In this document: positions 63,246 to 64,000 of the stretch, one piece after another
Numbering within the stretch: the first letter of the stretch is position 1
How the letters are laid out: the number at the start of each line of letters is the position of its first letter
Assembly (NCBI GenBank): GCA_963851085.1
Contig: CAWKNX010000009.1
Coordinates: 186,001 to 250,000, forward strand
DNA from: DATFVJ01 sp963851085
GTDB taxonomy: Bacteria > Actinomycetota > Actinomycetes > Streptosporangiales > Streptosporangiaceae
DNA: 64,000 nucleotides
Direction: 5' to 3'
The notes under the pieces: generated by a model
What the model was told of the DNA's origin: nothing
What the model saw: only the letters and a program-made list of their open reading frames with translations
Databases searched by the model: none
Translations under genes and position numbers: made by a program

Positions 63246-64000
63246 TCATCGCCAGACATCATGTCTGATCTGCAGGATGAGCTCTCTCGATTGATCTGGG
63301 CCGAGCGAGTTTTGACTAATATGATCGAAAGCACGCTGATAATAGTACGTTTCAATCTCATCTTCTATATACAGGCTGTCAGTCATGTTTTCGAGATATA
63401 CGACATCAGGTGCTATAACGCCATGTATCTGATTAAAACGGAACAGGGCGAAGGCGCCGGTGCTGATCGGGTGAAAGCTTGCCAACGGGAGGATCTGCAA
63501 AGTGACATTCGCCCGCTGAGATATTTCGGCCAGCTTGCCGAGCTGCTCGCTCATCACCGGGTTCGCGCCGAATCGCCTGCGCAAAACTGATTCTTCTATA
63601 ATCACCCGGTACTCAACCGGAATTTCGCGTTCCAGCACGTCTTGCCGGGCGAGCCTGACCTTAACGCGACGGCCGATAGCGGAATCTGCCATGGCAGTGA
63701 ACGACCGCCAGTTCGCGATTATCTCGCGGGCGTAGCGCTCGGTCTGCAGCAGCCCTGGGACGACCTGTGGCTCCCAGCTCATGATGGCTTCGGCTTCGGC
63801 TTCCATGCCGATGAACTCGCTGAATCCGTCCGGCCAGTCGGCCGAGTATGCCTCCCACCAGGCCTTGCGGTCGGCTTCGCGGGCCATCGCCAACAGCTCG
63901 TCGCGGCGCGAAACGTCCACCTGGTACAGCTCGAGGAGCCTGCGGGCGTCTGGCTCCTTGATGCCGCTGCGGGTGTTCTCGATGCGGCTGACCTTAGAGG
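63246..64000 (-). CDS. XRE-family regulator with DUF5753 (5' truncated by window)
   Basis: The leftward frame is open to base 64000, so the N-terminus lies outside. The visible end of the HTH (SKVSRIENTRSGIKEPDARR) is followed by the DUF5753 domain: EAEAIMSWEPQVVPGLLQTE, RLARQDVL, FGANPVMSEQLGKLAEI and DVVYLENMTDSLYIED. These regulators bind DNA and act with DUF397 partners in development or antibiotic production of actinomycetes (family knowledge). A GTG at 63920 is inside the frame and is not the true start, because the HTH lies before it. Confidence 0.9.
   Translation of the reverse strand, partial: SKVSRIENTRSGIKEPDARRLLELYQVDVSRRDELLAMAREADRKAWWEAYSADWPDGFSEFIGMEAEAEAIMSWEPQVVPGLLQTERYAREIIANWRSFTAMADSAIGRRVKVRLARQDVLEREIPVEYRVIIEESVLRRRFGANPVMSEQLGKLAEISQRANVTLQILPLASFHPISTGAFALFRFNQIHGVIAPDVVYLENMTDSLYIEDEIETYYYQRAFDHISQNSLGPDQSRELILQIRHDVWR

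Overview
The window is high-GC DNA from an actinobacterium, probably a Streptosporangiales- or Catenulispora-like soil lineage. Indicators are the complete Pup-proteasome locus, a DUF1707-FHA protein, the DUF3090/SCO1521-family genes, a DUF397 gene beside an XRE-DUF5753 regulator, GTG and TTG starts, and an aa3-type cytochrome oxidase. An eqolisin-type (G1) secreted acid protease hints at an acid-tolerant soil habitat (inference). No rRNA, tRNA, CRISPR array, complete insertion sequence or prophage was recognised.

Layout. 1-10.6 kb: FHA protein tail, aldo/keto reductase, the phosphatase-DUF3090-SCO1521 trio, a membrane-anchored esterase, PAC2 protein, cobalamin-dependent methionine synthase (metH) and a HAD phosphatase. 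11.1-17.2 kb: a five-gene oligopeptide ABC importer in the order C-A-B-D-F. 17.2-23.5 kb: a MacB-like FtsX/ATPase pair, then a drug-type ABC-2 exporter behind a PadR-like regulator with palindromic operator candidates. 24.0-27.7 kb: a RecB-like nuclease and a second MacB-like pair with a structured leader. 28.0-33.9 kb: a leftward cytochrome c oxidase operon (cupredoxin-like protein, ctaC, ctaD, ctaE, small membrane protein, ctaB). 34.2-38.3 kb: a divergent two-component system, a membrane-anchored hypothetical and a site-2 protease. 39.1-61.4 kb: the locus trmI, arc, dop, pup, prcB, prcA, pafA, FKBP lipoprotein, MarR-GNAT, DUF3866, pafB, pafC, tatA, tatC, helY, a glycerophosphodiesterase, an NAD-dependent reductase and a 5'-3' exonuclease. 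Its gene order resembles the mycobacterial Rv2118c-Rv2090 block. 61.7-64 kb: the G1 protease, DUF397 protein and the XRE-DUF5753 regulator, cut by the window end.

How the genes work together. Pup is deamidated by Dop, ligated to substrates by PafA, and pupylated proteins are unfolded by ARC into the PrcA/PrcB chamber. PafB and PafC form the WYL-domain DNA-damage regulator. TatA and TatC form a minimal twin-arginine translocase. CtaC, CtaD and CtaE form the terminal oxidase, and CtaB makes the heme O precursor of heme A.

The most unusual aspect is repeat biology. Tandem repeats of 15 or 18 bp occur both inside conserved genes (TrmI, a histidine kinase tail, a small oxidase-operon protein) and between genes. 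Low-complexity inserts also occur in an aldo/keto reductase and PafC. There are also GC-rich palindromes after many stop codons, duplicated gene tails, a roughly 95-bp dispersed element present twice in opposite orientations, and a nested inverted-repeat element. helY carries a one-base frameshift in a G run.
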